Shown: positions 52,640 through 64,000, counted from the stretch's first letter. The stretch: 64,000 bases of DNA from Closterium sp. NIES-65 (GCA_948144175.1 CANXME010000875.1:897501-961500); one strand, 5' to 3'. The notes: generated by a model from the sequence alone, not told the origin. Numbers and translations are program-made.

Positions 52640-52909
52640 TCACCAACTCGTTACAAGGCAGCTCGGTACACGCACCTGCATGGCATAACGAGGAGCAAGG
52701 TGGAAGAGTAGTGTTATGGCAACCAAGACCAACAAAGCAAGAGAGGACATTGAGGGGGTATCCAAGGGGCGAGTGCACATCGTAGCATACAAGAGTGTCC
52801 CAACGAGCTTCGGATAGGGCCGCAATTCTGAGGAGGGAGCGGGAACGGCACGGACAATAAGCTGATGGTTAGTGGGAAGAGGAGTGGAAACTGGTTTGGC
52901 CTGCGACAT
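52640..52909 (-). pseudogene. Copia RT C-terminal fragment
   Basis: The minus strand reads KPVSTPLPTNHQL, then PYPKLVGTLLYATMCTRP, the conserved copia block before RNase H. It breaks afterwards. Nothing upstream or downstream continues it. Confidence 0.7.
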
Positions 52910-53415
52910 TTCAGAGCACTCAAGGATGGAGTGGATGTAGAAGGATTGAGAGAGAAAGATGGCCTAGACCTTAGTCCTTAGCTTTTTTTAGCCTCTCTCC
53001 CCTAGGCCTTAGTCCTTAGCTATTTTTAGCAGTGTTCCCCTAGTATAAAGCACCTAGTGAGAGTCCTTTGAGATTATTCTTCACTGATGAGTTCATTCTC
53101 CTCTCCAAATCCGGAGGCTCACGCCGGCTCCGAAGGGCGGCCGATGCTCAACAGCTCGGCCTACGGCCGCGCGTGAGGGAGGAAAGGAGAAGGGGAAGGC
53201 AACACTATAGCAAAGGGTGACGCTGAATGGAGCAGTAACAACATCAACCAAGAACAAAAGCCCCAGGTGCTTACACAGCGTCATGGGGAAGCCCAACCAC
53301 AGGCCGAAAACCCAAGTGGGCAAAGGAAGAGCGGCGACTACTAGGTCAGAATCTACGCCAGCCTCCCGTCCATCCAACGCAACTCGGATGCGGCAGCTGG
53401 TGTCAGGTCGAGCGA

Positions 53416-53889
53416 TCAGTGGCGGGCAGCAGAGATTAACCGCCGAACAGCAGTCGGACCAGGGCTGCGGGAAATCCTAAGGGCGCCCATCTCAAGCCCA
53501 ACGTGGGGAAAGGAGAGCAGCATCTCAGTCGCCGCAGCAACAGCACACTCTCTATTGTCCTTCAGCAGCTCCGGAAACTCCACACCAAAACGTTTCAGGC
53601 AGGCATGCAGCTGATTCAGAACAGTCGAAAGATGATCAAGGCAAATCCCCATGGTCATTACGTGCCGCTCAACGCGGAGCAGCCTATCCACCGGCGATTT
53701 CGCAACCCACAAGCTCCATCGCTCATCAAGGGTGGGCGTAGGCGCAGGAGCAACAGATGGAGCCTCCTGCCCCAGTGCTTCCCATGGGATCAAGATTTGG
53801 ATCCCTCCCATGAAGAGCTGTGGATACCCAGCCGCAGGAAGTGACAACACACCAGGAGCAGCAGCTGGCGGAGGAGGCGGACGGGACAA
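53416..53889 (-). CDS. Hypothetical protein, 157 codons
   Basis: A proline-rich start is followed by ordinary-looking mixed sequence (LLRVERHVMTMGICLDHLST, FGVEFPELLKDN). Family not recognised. The opposite strand is also open in part. It may belong to an old retroelement. Confidence 0.3.
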   Translation of the reverse strand: MSRPPPPPAAAPGVLSLPAAGYPQLFMGGIQILIPWEALGQEAPSVAPAPTPTLDERWSLWVAKSPVDRLLRVERHVMTMGICLDHLSTVLNQLHACLKRFGVEFPELLKDNRECAVAAATEMLLSFPHVGLEMGALRISRSPGPTAVRRLISAARH

Positions 53890-53934
53890 GGGCGGCGGCG
53901 TCGCCGCAGAGAGCCCACGGAGCTACAGACTGCG

Positions 53935-55143
53935 GTGGCAATAGCGGTGTTGCTGGAAGGGGCACAGACGGATCGGATTCAGCTTGAGCTGGCAGGGACA
54001 GAGGCATTGACGGCACCAACATTGCTGGAGGATTTGGCAGAGGTGAGGGAGGCTGGGATGAACGCCGATGCTACTACTTCTGTGGCGCACCATGTGGTCC
54101 GGGACGCGGCGGACGTCTCGACTGGCGCTTCATCCGCCGTAAGGGTTGATGCTGCCGAGGACAGAGAATTGCCGGAGCGCGCCCAGGAGGAGAGTGGAAC
54201 ACAGGCTCTCGGGAGCCGCAACGACGCTCACGCCGCCCGCGGGAAGACCGCGGGGCTGCGTGCCCGGCTAGCACTGCTGTGGCATGGAGCAACGCTGGCA
54301 CGTGGTCACCCAACACCCCTCCTGGGCTGGCTTCGGCAAGCGCCGTCACCACAAGCGCTAGGGCATCCATCAACATCTGCGCCACGGCTAGCAGTAGAGG
54401 CACATGAGGAAGCAAGCACGTGGGGAGAACGCCACGTACAACCTACGACAATTGAGACACGATCCGCACAGCAAACGATGAGAGTGATCGCAACACAGGC
54501 AACTCACCATGAAACGCGGGGCGCGATTCACGGGCGAGGAATCGTATGGGGCAGACCGACAAGCGCAGGATCTGCAGCTCCAATGAACCCTTGGGTGCCG
54601 GTGGGCCGGGGACCACAGAGCGTGTTGGTGGCTCTAGGGATGGTGGAGTAGCGGGCGATGCCGCTACAACCTGATGACGAACGGGCGGAAGGGGGTGGCA
54701 CGAGGAGGGGACTAGTTACGACACTGAGCGGGGAAGCGCCGATAGCGAGATCCGGCATGTGGCGGGAGAGACACGGCCGTCTTGAACAGCCACCAGCACC
54801 AGCGAATGGGAATGTGGACGCTCCTTACACTCCGGAGGAAGGAAGTGAGTTTATACCCTCCCGCTCCCAATCTCCAGAGGACGACACCTCAGAAGGGGAG
54901 GAGGGAAATCCGCCTAGCAACACTCACCGCGTACGTGGTGGTGGGGAGGCTTGTGGACAAAAGGAACCTAACAATCCGGGCGCAGGCTTAGCGGGAAGTG
55001 CCCAGGTGGCGCCTAATGAGAAATCACCAGCTGATCTGGCAAGGGATGACAACATGTGGCACTTGGCGAGCGGATGGGACATTGCACTGCTTCAACGCAG
55101 TGATCGGTCTTCCTTGTCCGACGGTTACCACCCAAGATTCTAG
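53935..55143 (+). pseudogene. Long ORF with one TAG, function unknown
   Basis: One frame of 403 codons is open apart from TAG at 54649. It is Ala/Arg/Glu/Ser-rich and ends with an acidic PEEGSEFIPSRSQSPEDD stretch. No domain was recognised. It ends 80 bp before copia H and on the same strand as the non-LTR reverse transcriptase beyond H, so it could be the first part of that element. That link is inference. Confidence 0.3.
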
Positions 55144-55222
55144 AGAACTACACCACGTGCATGCGTGCACCCCTCTTGCACCTCGCAATGAACCTGGATT
55201 GCGCAGTATCTGCAGAGGCTGA

Positions 55223-55354
55223 TGTCAGAACATTATAGCTTACTTATTTGTGTAGGCTATAGTGGGGTATCCCATAGGGGGTACAACCCAGTTAGGGTTT
55301 CCTATTTGTACTCACTTCGTTCATAGTCATTCCATTCTCGTTCACTTCTTCGCA
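55223..55354 (+). repeat. 5' LTR of copia H (132 bp)
   Basis: Starts TGTCAGAACATTATAGC and ends TTCTTCGCA. Confidence 0.9.
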
Positions 55355-55479
55355 TGGTATCGAGCAGGTTCCCCTATGGGAACTGTTCGTAGGGCCCACC
55401 ACCGCTACCGCTTAACTTTTTTTCTGCCCGGAGCGCGCTCCGGGCCCTAGTAATTCCTTTTTTTTCGATCTGCCCTAGT

Positions 55480-56060
55480 GCTCTGACGGCAGCCCGCCCT
55501 AGCGCCCGAGCGCCGCCGCCCTTGCGCCCTGACGGCCGCCCGCCCTAGTGCCCTGACGGCCGCCCGCTCTAGCGCCCGAACGCCGCCCGCCCTAGCGCCC
55601 TGACGGCCGCCCGCCCTAGCGCCCTGACGGCCGCCCGCCCTAGCGCCCGAGCGCCGCCCGCCCTAGCGCCCGAGCGCCGCCCGCCCTAGCGCCCGAGCGC
55701 CGCCCGCCCTAGCGCCCTGACGGCCGCCCGCCCTAGCGCCCGTGCGCCGCTCGCCCTAGCGCCCTGACGGCCGCCCGCCCTAGCGCCCGTGCGCCGCTCG
55801 CCCTAGCGCCCTGACGGCCGCCCGCCCTAGTGCCCTGACGGCCGCCCGCCCTAGCACCCGAGCGCCGCCCGCCCTAGCGCCCGAGCGCAGCCCGCCCTAG
55901 CGCCCTGACGGCCGCCCGCCCTAACGCCCGTGCGCCGCTCGCCCTAGCGCCCGAGCGCCGCCCGCCCTTGCGCCCTGACGGCCGCCCGCCCTGACGCCTG
56001 AGCGCCGCCCGTCGTCGCCCCAGCGCCCTAGCGCCCGACGCCCGCGAGCCGCCCGTCGCA
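55480..56060 (+). repeat. Leader tandem repeat of copia H
   Basis: About 24 bp units alternating CGCCCTAGCGCCCTGACGGC and CGCCCTAGCGCCCGAGCGC, about 20 copies. Confidence 0.88.
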
Positions 56061-56481
56061 GCCGCCCGTGAGCTGCCTGTACGCCGCCCGCCGAGCCTCC
56101 CGTGCACCCGCCCAGCGTGAGACGCCCACGACCGCCCAGGCCGCCGTCCCTGAGCTGCCCGCGCCGCCGTCCCTGAGCCGCCTGTGCAGCCGCCCGCGAG
56201 CCGCCAGCGAGCCGCCCGTCGCGACGCCCGCGCCGCACGAGCCGCCCGTACAGCCGAGCCGCCCCAACCGCCCGTGCAGCAGACCCGCCCGAGCCGCCCG
56301 AGCCGCCCGAGCCGCCCGCGCCGCCCCAGCAACCCGAGCCGCCCGGGCAACCTGAGGAGCCGAGCTCCTGCTCCTGCGTGGCTGCTGCTGCTCCGAGGCG
56401 TGCGCAGCTGCTGTTCTGCCGAGTTGCAGAGCCGCTGTGCTACCCGACTCTTCGTGCCCGGTGAGACAATCAGCTGCTGCA

Positions 56482-56970
56482 ATGGCCACCCCCAGTGTCC
56501 TGTCTTTTGACGCTGAGGGTCGCGCCATTGACTTTCCAGTCTGGATTGAGGACCTGCAACTGTACTTACTGTGCGATGCGATCGATGAGGTTTCTCTCTT
56601 TGACTTTGTCTCTGGAGCTGTCCCTGCCCCTCCTGCTGATGCTGACCCTGCTGTTCGCTCCAAGTGGGCCACACGCGATGCTGCTGCACGTCTTGCTGTG
56701 CGTCGCCACCTCCCTTCCTCCGAGCGTGCCCACTTTAGTCAGTGCAAGACCGCTCAGGCCTTGTACGACGCTGTAGTTGCACGCTACTCCTCCCCTTCCT
56801 CCGCTACGCTGAGCCGCCTCATGCTACCGTTTCTCTTCCCTGACCTCGCTGCCTTTCCCACTGTCGCTGACCTCGTTACCCACCTCCGCGCTAGTGACGC
56901 TCGCTACCGCGCTGCCCTTCCTGCTGAGTTCCGCGCCGCAAACCCTCCTCCCATGTACATCACTCTCTAA
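56482..56970 (+). pseudogene. Copia H Gag N-terminus (truncated)
   Basis: MATPSVLSFDAEGRAIDF opens the conserved Gag fold. The Asn-Pro-Pro-Pro-Met-Tyr-Ile-Thr-Leu junction is in phase with no C run. TAA follows at 56968 where sister copies read Tyr. Homology ends about 30 bp later. Confidence 0.88.
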
Positions 56971-56998
56971 TTTCTCGTCACCCGTCTCCCTACGTCCC

Positions 56999-58510
56999 CC
57001 TCTCAAACCTGTTGAAGGGAGCAGGTGGCTTGGGATTGAAACAAGATTGCACCATTTCAGGCTCGAAGTTTGGAGCGACATTTACAATGAGGCATGCATC
57101 ATACTCGATACAGGAGAGCTGACAAGACACCAGCTGAACGAAGCAAGACTTATTGCAAGAGCTGGAGGGTTGATTAAAAAAGGTTGCGAAGCCACTTGCT
57201 GAAGCTATACCAGTGACCCTCGCAGCCGTGCAGGTAAAACACCCCAAAGAGGAAATGCCAATCCTCGACTGGGTTACTAGCCAGGCTGCCTTGTCACTGA
57301 ATATAAGGGATTTTTTTGAGCATCTGAAGGTTCCCATGCTTAGTAATGAAGAAGTCTACATCCAATTCACGTCAGTGATCCGCCACCTGCTAAATGGGAA
57401 ACAAACACAGGAGGTGTGTGAGCTGATCCTACTGTCTACGCTGATAGCTCTAGCAAAGCCAGGCGGAGGGGTGCGGCCGATTGCAATAGGAGAGGCCTTA
57501 TTCTGGGTGGCAGCTAAAGCAGCGCTTAGCGAGCTTGCGCCTAGCATTCGCAATTTTTTCCTGCCAGTAAAATATGGCGTTTCGGTGATAGGGGGAGCCG
57601 AATGCGTCATACACACGGTGGAGCCCTGCTAGAGGAACACGACAAGCACATAGCCCTACAGTTGGATGTGGGAAACGCCTTCAACAATGTGGAACGAGTA
57701 GCCTTTTTCTCGGCATTAACAGAGCCAACCTCCACTCATTGATCCCGGTTGTCAGAATGCTCTACGACGGCCCTTCGAGACTGCTGACCGATGCTCGACT
57801 CGGAGTTGACCACATCCGAAGCTCACGGGGCGTGAGGCAGGGAGACCCACTTGGCCCGCTACTATTCGTGGCTGCAATCCAGCCCACACTTCTTCGTACC
57901 TCAACACAAGTGCCAGAGACCGCTAACATCACGATTACGGTACCTAAGGAGAAGGCATTTGAGGCATTTGACATCATCGTCGCGGAACTAGCAAAGTGTG
58001 GACTCCGCTGCAACGTTAAGAAGTCCTCGGCGTGGGGACGTTTGGCTGAGGAGGGAGGCACACGGGAGCTACCACACGGGCTGGCACTGAGCAGTGGTGG
58101 AATCCGAGTGCTGGGTAGTCCGGTCGGGATGCCGGACTATTGCACGGACGAAGCCCGGTCGGCGCTCTTCAAACATCTGCCCCGGTGCCCTTGATTGCAC
58201 AGCTTCACCCCCAGCATGCGCTCCTCCTCCTCTTACATAGCATCTCTCACACGGTCTCGTATCTGCTCAGAACCACACCTCGGGAGACGTGGGACAACGA
58301 GGAATGGGGGGCATGGAGTGAATCTCTAGTGGGAGCAGCTCTCGCAGCGGCTGAACTCCACGTCCCCACTTCAGAACTGGAGCAGAGCCTACTGTGGTAG
58401 CAGGCGGCACTACCGATCCACTTGGGGGGCCTTAGCATCGTGGACCCCATCTCCAAAGCGCCGGCAGCCTACGTTGCATCGGTGATAGCACCGCACCAGC
58501 TTCTATGATA
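56999..58510 (+). pseudogene. Non-LTR (LINE-type) reverse transcriptase remnant
   Basis: Fragments in three frames keep non-LTR RT order: AKPGGGVRPIAIGE (about 57455), LQLDVGNAFNNVE with the motif A Asp (about 57658), SRGVRQGDPLGPLLF (about 57822), CGLRCNVKKSSAW (about 58000), then the C-terminal blocks SYLLRTTPRETWD and LPIHLGGLSIVDP (about 58260-58450). The YLDD box survives only as YLN in another frame (about 57896), so the polymerase is dead. The 5' part is missing at the junction with copia H. Confidence 0.85.
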
Positions 58511-58737
58511 GATGAAACTGCCAGAGTCATACCTCCAGAGCCGCGCGGTAACGAGGTTGTCTCACACCTGGATCCCACCACCGCCACCACAGAATAGGCT
58601 TACCTCTCTTAGAGAGGCTCTCTAAGCCCAGGCCAAGGTGGCGCTTCAAACATTCAGGGACGGACTGGCGGGGCAGGGGAACTTGCTGCTGCTGCTGTCT
58701 AAGCACATCAATCAAAAGAGAGCGACGGAGTTGCTAG
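58511..58737. other. End of LINE remnant and left flank of copia G
   Basis: No ORF of interest. Possible continuation of the LINE. The pentamer gctag (58733-58737) would be G's target duplication; its partner lies outside the window. Confidence 0.4.
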
Positions 58738-58869
58738 TGACAAGAAATGAGAATGGAGTGAATGAACTATGAAACAGTTGGGTACAAGTACTAACCCTAA
58801 TTGGGTTGTACCCCTCATGGGCTACCCCACTACAGCCTACACAAATGTATAAGCTATAATGTTCTGACA
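58738..58869 (-). repeat. 3' LTR of copia G (132 bp)
   Basis: Matches the C and A LTRs. The outer end reads TTGTCA where relatives have TTCACA. Confidence 0.88.
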
Positions 58870-59068
58870 CACCCCCATAGGCAAAGTGGAGAAGAACAAG
58901 CAGTTACAAGACCAGTCAAGCAAAGCAAAGCAAACTCAGGGTGGATCACAAAGTCACCACACAGTCCGAGCACAAGAGTAAGGCCACAAGGCTAGTTCAC
59001 ATGCAAGATCATATATATAAAGGTAAACAAGCAAGTGCAGGTATAGAAAGAGGACAGTACAAACAAGA

Positions 59069-61033
59069 TCAAGAAGTGAACAAGTGAGGCCAAGTAGGCA
59101 CAAGACCTAGCAAAGTACAGAAGCGCTGATGATCACAAGGCGGAAGGGCCTTGGTGAATATATCAGCAGTGTTGGCCTCAGAGGCCACGTAGGTGAGGCG
59201 GAGCTGACCACGCTGCTGCAGCTCACGAGCCAGGAAGTAGCGGAGAGCAATGTGCTTCATTCTATGCTCCAGTCTGTGCTCCCGACACAAGGCCAGCATG
59301 GCCTTGTTGTCTATGTACAGAACTGGAGGAGAACGAGGCGCCTCTCCTAGGTCAGTCAGCAGGTAGGTGAGCCAGTGTAGCTCTTGAGCAGCCATGGCCC
59401 CTGCGTAGATCTCAGCCTCACAGCTGGAGCTGAGAACAGAAAACGAGCGGGTAGACCGCCACGACTGAAGGTGTAACCCTGTGACGACTGCTGCAGAGCC
59501 TGGTCATCAGCCCAAGAAGCGTCAGCCTGACCTATGAGGACCACTTGACGTCGCCCTCCAAGCACTAGTCCCATGCCCGACGTACAGCACACGTAGCACA
59601 ACACCCTCTTCGCTACATCCATGTGCTCTGGTCTGTCTCCCAGGAGCAACATAGCGTGCCAAGATGCTAAGAGGGTATGCAAGGTCAAGTCGTGTGCAAT
59701 TCATCAGGTACATGAGGCAGCCAACAAGCTCTGGGTACGGGCTAGTCGACTCTACGGACTCATCCGAAGGTAGAGCTGAGAGCGAGTGGCGATAAGACAG
59801 AGGAGTGGCCTGAGGCGAGGAGTACGTGAAGCCGAAGCGCTGAAGGACCCGCTGCACCATGTGTGACTGAGTCAGGGTAATGGTGCGCTGTGCTCTGTCC
59901 CGGGTGATCTGCAAGCCAAGGTAGCTGCGCAGCTCACCCAGGTCTGTGCACGTGTGTCTCTTCTGCAGCTCAGACTTCACGTGGGCGAGTCCAGTAGTGT
60001 AAGCAGTGGCAAAGACCAAGTCGTTGACGTACACAAGGATGTAGAACAGCGGCAAAGAGGTGTCGGTGCACAGAAACAGCGACAGGTCGGCTGTAGAAGG
60101 AGCAAACCCAAGAGCCGCAAGTGTAGTCCTCAGTGTGTCGTACCACTCACGGGGCGCCTGGCGGAGACCGTAGACTGGCCGCCGGAGGCTCCACTGGGTA
60201 TCAGGGGGAAACGACCCAGTGAAGCCAGGAGGGCGGCGCAGCCAGATCTCACCGTGCACGCTGCCCTGCGGGAAAGGTGTGCTGAAGTCAAGAGAGTGAA
60301 GCTCGTAGTCACGCTTAGCAGCTATGTGCAGAAGTACCCGAATAGTGGTCATCTTCGGGGAGGGAGAGAAGGTCTGAAAGTAGTCAACTCCCTGCCCTTG
60401 ACTGAAGCCTCTAGCCACGTAATGCGCCTTGAAGACAGGCGGAGAACCCGGCGGCCGCTTCACCCTGAAAATCCAGATGCCACCGACGATGTTCGCCCCA
60501 GGTGGGGGAACCTCGTCGACGTAGGTGCTTGTGGACTTCCACGAAGCCATCTCTGCGTCCATGGCTGACTGCCACTGAAAGGAGTAGGGACCCTCGATCG
60601 CCTCAGCGTACGATCAAGGAGTCGGGATGTCTGGTGCATCCGGGTCTCCCTCAGGGGCAATCAGTGTGGACACGAGATGGGGCAAAGCAGCCGCAAAGCA
60701 CAGGAACTCCTCCTGCCTGTCCTCAAGGACGTCCATGCTAAGAGCATACTCACCCCCGACGGACGGAGGACAGACAGACTCAGACTCAGCAACTAGAATG
60801 GTAGCATAGTCTAGACGGCAGCGAGTAGCGAAGTCGACAAGCTCAGCAACTAGAGCAGACGCAGCAGTGGACTCAAAGGAAGGGTCAGTGACAACAGTAG
60901 CAAGAAGGCGTGTGACCAAAGGACTAGCAGCATGAAGGGAGTCAGACTCCGGGTCAGCAAGAGAAGGAAGAGAGGACTTTGGAGGAGATGGCAACGAGAC
61001 ACGAAGAGGAGCACTGGAAGGACGCAGTGCCAT
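59069..61033 (-). pseudogene. Copia G RT and RNase H
   Basis: One frame covers MALRPSSAP, AMDAEMASWKSTST..., LDFSTPFPQG and the polymerase box, here YVNDLVF instead of YVDDLVF (about 60035). It breaks near 59520-59690, then RNase H resumes (AAQELHWLTYLLTDLG, LYIDNKAML) to PTWPHLFTS at 59069. The Asp to Asn change alone should abolish polymerase activity. Confidence 0.9.
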
Positions 61034-62681
61034 CTAGTGTGTGCCGGGGACCGCAGGAGGACGCGGACGCGCAGCACAACGTCTAGTGCGAGCAGCACAA
61101 ACAGGCGACGCAGGACGAGACGCAGGCTCACGACGCTTAGCGAGACCTCCAGTAGGACCAGTGTAGGGAGAAGGAGCAGGTAGCGGGGAGGCAGGCTGTA
61201 ACTGTGACTGCGACTGGTCGGCTGTGGGCACTCTAAGGGAGGAGGAAGACCAGGAGAGGGCGGGAGACCAAGAACCTGCTCTAGGAGCGGAACGAAGTAC
61301 GGCCTCAGCCGCTCAGCGCCTCCAGAACTAGATAGGACGGCGCCTGTAACCCCACCGGCAGCACCAGCGCCAGCAGCACCTCCAGCTCCAAGAGCGCCAA
61401 TTCCAGCACCCTCAGAAGCACCAGCGCCAGCAGCATTGCCAGCGCTAACACCCCCAGCAGCTCCAGCTCCAGCAGCACCCACTCCAGTAGGACCGTCAGC
61501 ACCAGCAGCACCCGCAGACGCACCAGCACTTGTAGAAACACCAGCGCCAACACCCCCTGCAACTCCACCTCCAGCAGCACCAGCACCACCAGCAGCTCTA
61601 GCAGGACCAACTCTAGGAGCTCTAGCAGCACCCCCTGTCTCAGTAGCACGTCTCCAGCGGCCGGCAAACCACTCACGCAGCTCCTATATAGAGAGCGGCT
61701 CCTGCCTCGACGAAGCACCGCCAGCGGCCACACGAGCAGACCCAGCACCCCCAGGCTCCGCACCCCAAGGCTCAGCACCCCCAGTCTCAGCACCCCCAGA
61801 CCAAGCACCCGCAGGCTCAGCACCTCTAGCAGCACCAGAGTCAACAGCTACCTTGACAGGCTCGACTGCGTCTACCTCGGACACACCTGACGGGGCAGGA
61901 CCCTGAGGGGGGAGGGGTTCTATCTGGGGAGGACCTGGCGCAAGGAAGAGCGGCGGCAGGGGGAGGGGCGCAGTGCGGTAGGGGAAGAGACGGTAGTAAG
62001 GCACCGACTCTTCAAAGGTGACGTCCTGGGAGGACAGAACACGCCGCGAGGAGGGGTGGTAAAACTGCCACCCAGGCGCGTCAGAGGGGAAGCCAAGGAA
62101 GACGCAGGGAATTGCACGGAGGGACAGCTTGTCCGCAGACAAGTCGCGGACAAACGCCCGAGATCCCCAGACCCGAAACGCAGACGCATCGCCAACCTTC
62201 CCTGTCCACCCCAAGGCGGGGGAGGTCTCTAGCAAGGAGACCCGGGGCTAAAGGTTGAGCTGATGCGCGGCGTACTGAACTGCAAACGGCCACAGAATAT
62301 GGGGGCAGCCGCATGCATCATGGATGTACGAGCGACGTCCATGACCATGCCAATGCGGCGCTCAGCAATCCCATTTTGCTGTGGAGTGGCTGGAAGCGTG
62401 AAGGTCTGGCGGCTGCCCTGTGCACGACAGAAGGCTCCCAGACGGGCAGAGGAAAACTCCCCGCCTCTGTCCGAGTGCAGACGCAGAACAGGAAAGTTCG
62501 AGCCGAAACTCTCTCTGAGCTCGAGACGAGCTGCGCGGATCCAATCGATCAACACCTCAGTGACGTCACCCTTTCTGCGCAAGGGGAAGACTGTGGTGTA
62601 ACGTGAGTAGTCGTCAACCACCAGCAGAAAGTACCGCTCTCGCCCCTGCCCACTGACGCGGGCTGGGCCCCACACGTCCAT
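61034..62681 (-). pseudogene. Copia G integrase and linker
   Basis: MDVWGPARVSGQG, HSDRGGEFSS and PQQNGIAERRIG keep all three catalytic residues in one frame (62229-62681). A frame change follows near 62230, then the capsid-like block VFRVWGSRAFVRDLSADKL and the GAEPGGA linker, and another change near 61230 before RT. Confidence 0.88.
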
Positions 62682-64000
62682 ATGGAGAGTCTGCAGCGGA
62701 GCCTCTGTTGGAGGAAACTCGGAGGAGTGAGGGGCGGCGTGCTGTCACCCCTCGACGCAGGGGACACAGGTAGGGCCAGGCCCCGGAGGAAGGGGAAGGA
62801 GAGACCTTGGGAGACCAGAGACAAGGACACGGGAGGCCATGCCTCTAAGACAAGGCAAGGAGGGGTGACCAAGGCGGTGGTGCCAGAGGAGAGTCTGGTG
62901 GGACAGCAGACGACACGAGCAGGGGGCAGACTCAGGACCAGACCTGGACGCCGCAGCAAACACCTGACTCGCCGCAACTACCTGGGCAGACTTAGCAGCA
63001 AGAGGAGACTCAGTAGTAAGGGTGTACAGGCTCGACCCTGGCCGACGGGTGAACGTGGCCAAGTGTCAGCCTGTCCAAGCACACGTGCAGTGGGTCACTC
63101 GCTGACTCGCAGAAGTGAACTGGTCAACCCCCCCATCCTCTAGGTCCGCTCCACTCACCAAGTTCGTAGAGAACGAGGGGAGGTAGAGACCTGACATGGT
63201 GCCAAAGCGGGCTGCCGGGCACGGAAGGGCAGTGGAGAAGCTAGCAAGGACAGGACCCCCAGAGGGCTCTGCCAGGGAGACTGCAACCGGTCGACTGAGC
63301 AGCGTAAGAGTGGTGCGGTCTCGAAAGATACAGCGGGAAGCACCCGAGTCCAGGGTGAAGGTGTGGAAGGCCTGAGCCGACGTAGTACCTGAGAGAGCTG
63401 ACTCACCAGCACCTGGGCCGGCAGACGCACTCGCACCTGGGGCAGCAGACGCACTAGCACCTAGAGCAGCAGCCTCACCACTACCTAGAGCAGCAGCCTC
63501 ATTGCCCGGGTCAGGCGGTACACACAGGTATTTGTCACCTTCAACACTAGTATCAACGGCATACATGGCAGCAAGAATAGCATCAACGTCAAGATCAAAG
63601 ATAGCAACCCCAGCCTTAGACAGATCTCCCCAGCGAGGGGTCTCTGATGCCTCAGAGAACTGGCGACGCCAAGCATTCGTCAGGCGACCAAAGCAGCGCT
63701 GGGTGGAGTGCGGGCCTCCGCACTGCTCACCAGCTCGGTCGCCGGTACGTAGGACGTAAGCGCAGGGACCAAAACCCCCACCGCGCTGACGCGCAGTCTA
63801 CCACTCACGATGCTGCTGAGGGGACAGGGTCACACCACTCCTCTGCTGCTGGCGCTGACCACCACCGGCTCCACTCCTCTGTGCAGAGTCGCGACCCGCT
63901 CCACCACCGCCGCCTCCGCCGCCGCCGCCGCCTCTGCTGCCTCCTCCACCTTCGCCTCCTCCACTACCTCCGCCGCCTCCGCTCCCTCCGCCACCTCCAC
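62682..64000 (-). pseudogene. Copia G late Gag, protease and pre-integrase
   Basis: Poly-Gly-coding sequence at the right edge, the C-x13-C-x3-H-x4-C motif (about 63680-63770), Ala/Gly repeats, protease core LDSGASRCIFRDRTTLT (about 63345), and WHHRLGHPSLPCLRGM (about 62870). Stops occur near 63064 and 62745. Confidence 0.85.

Larger units (their letters stand above)
55223..56998 (+). mobile_element. Ty1/copia element H, 5' stump
   Basis: A 132-bp 5' LTR, primer site variant TGGTATCGAGC (55355), GC-rich leader and Gag start. At about 56999 the sequence leaves copia homology in mid-Gag and becomes non-LTR reverse transcriptase. No 3' LTR is found. Confidence 0.9.
58738..64000 (-). mobile_element. 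Ty1/copia element G (3' part; runs off right edge)
   Basis: Minus-strand element with 3' LTR at 58738-58869, a G-rich tract (CTATGGGGGTG, minus), RNase H, RT, linker, integrase, protease, and Gag up to the poly-Gly tract at the window edge. At least two frame changes, several stops and a mutated polymerase box. Confidence 0.94.

Overview
The window is almost entirely transposable-element DNA from a plant-lineage (streptophyte) nuclear genome. The evidence is spliced, plant-style receptor-like kinase exons with GT..AG introns, many Ty1/copia elements primed by initiator-Met tRNA, a Mutator-like transposase, and a Ty3/gypsy element carrying a cytosine-5 DNA methyltransferase. I know of methyltransferase-bearing retrotransposons from a charophyte alga (Klebsormidium) and from dinoflagellates, so a charophyte such as a desmid (Closterium-like) is my best guess. 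The species is inference only. No rRNA or confident tRNA gene was seen.

Layout. 1-6100: 5' part of a minus-strand copia element (A) whose pol frame looks uninterrupted. 6101-8871: spacer plus strongly repetitive CTG and CTCCC-type DNA. 8872-10788: non-autonomous LTR element with a broken 3' LTR. 10789-13206: decayed MULE transposase (minus). 14025-23911: a receptor-like kinase gene, the only host gene recognised, with a complete but dead copia element (B, 14962-21210) in one intron. 24144-24654: TA-flanked MITE. 25244-32377: copia C, whose 5' LTR was split by a 993-bp non-autonomous element (D, TSD gtgta). 32701-48364: copia E, which carries a 1,012-bp insertion with a 9-bp TSD (35876-36887) and a 7.8-kb Ty3/gypsy element F (38618-46394). 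48365-52980: polypyrimidine DNA and remains of an older copia family. 53000-55222: unrecognised ORFs. 55223-56998: 5' stump of copia H, joined to a decayed non-LTR reverse transcriptase (56999-58510). 58738-64000: minus-strand copia G, running off the right edge.

How the parts relate. Copia A, B, C, E, G and H are one superfamily: LTRs of only 124-135 bp, a TGGTATAGAGC-type primer site, a GC-rich tandem-repeat leader, a poly-Gly Gag with an unusual Cys/His motif, protease-integrase-RT-RNase H order, and a GAEPGGA-repeat linker between integrase and RT. Target-site duplications reconstruct the nesting: E and C are older than what sits inside them. F is the highlight. Its order is Gag with three zinc knuckles, protease, DNMT3/DRM-like methyltransferase (motifs I, IV, VI, VIII, X), RT, RNase H, integrase. 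Its 3' end has an unexpected extra repeat, giving a split-direct-repeat arrangement. This copy is inactivated by a frame change and three TAG codons.
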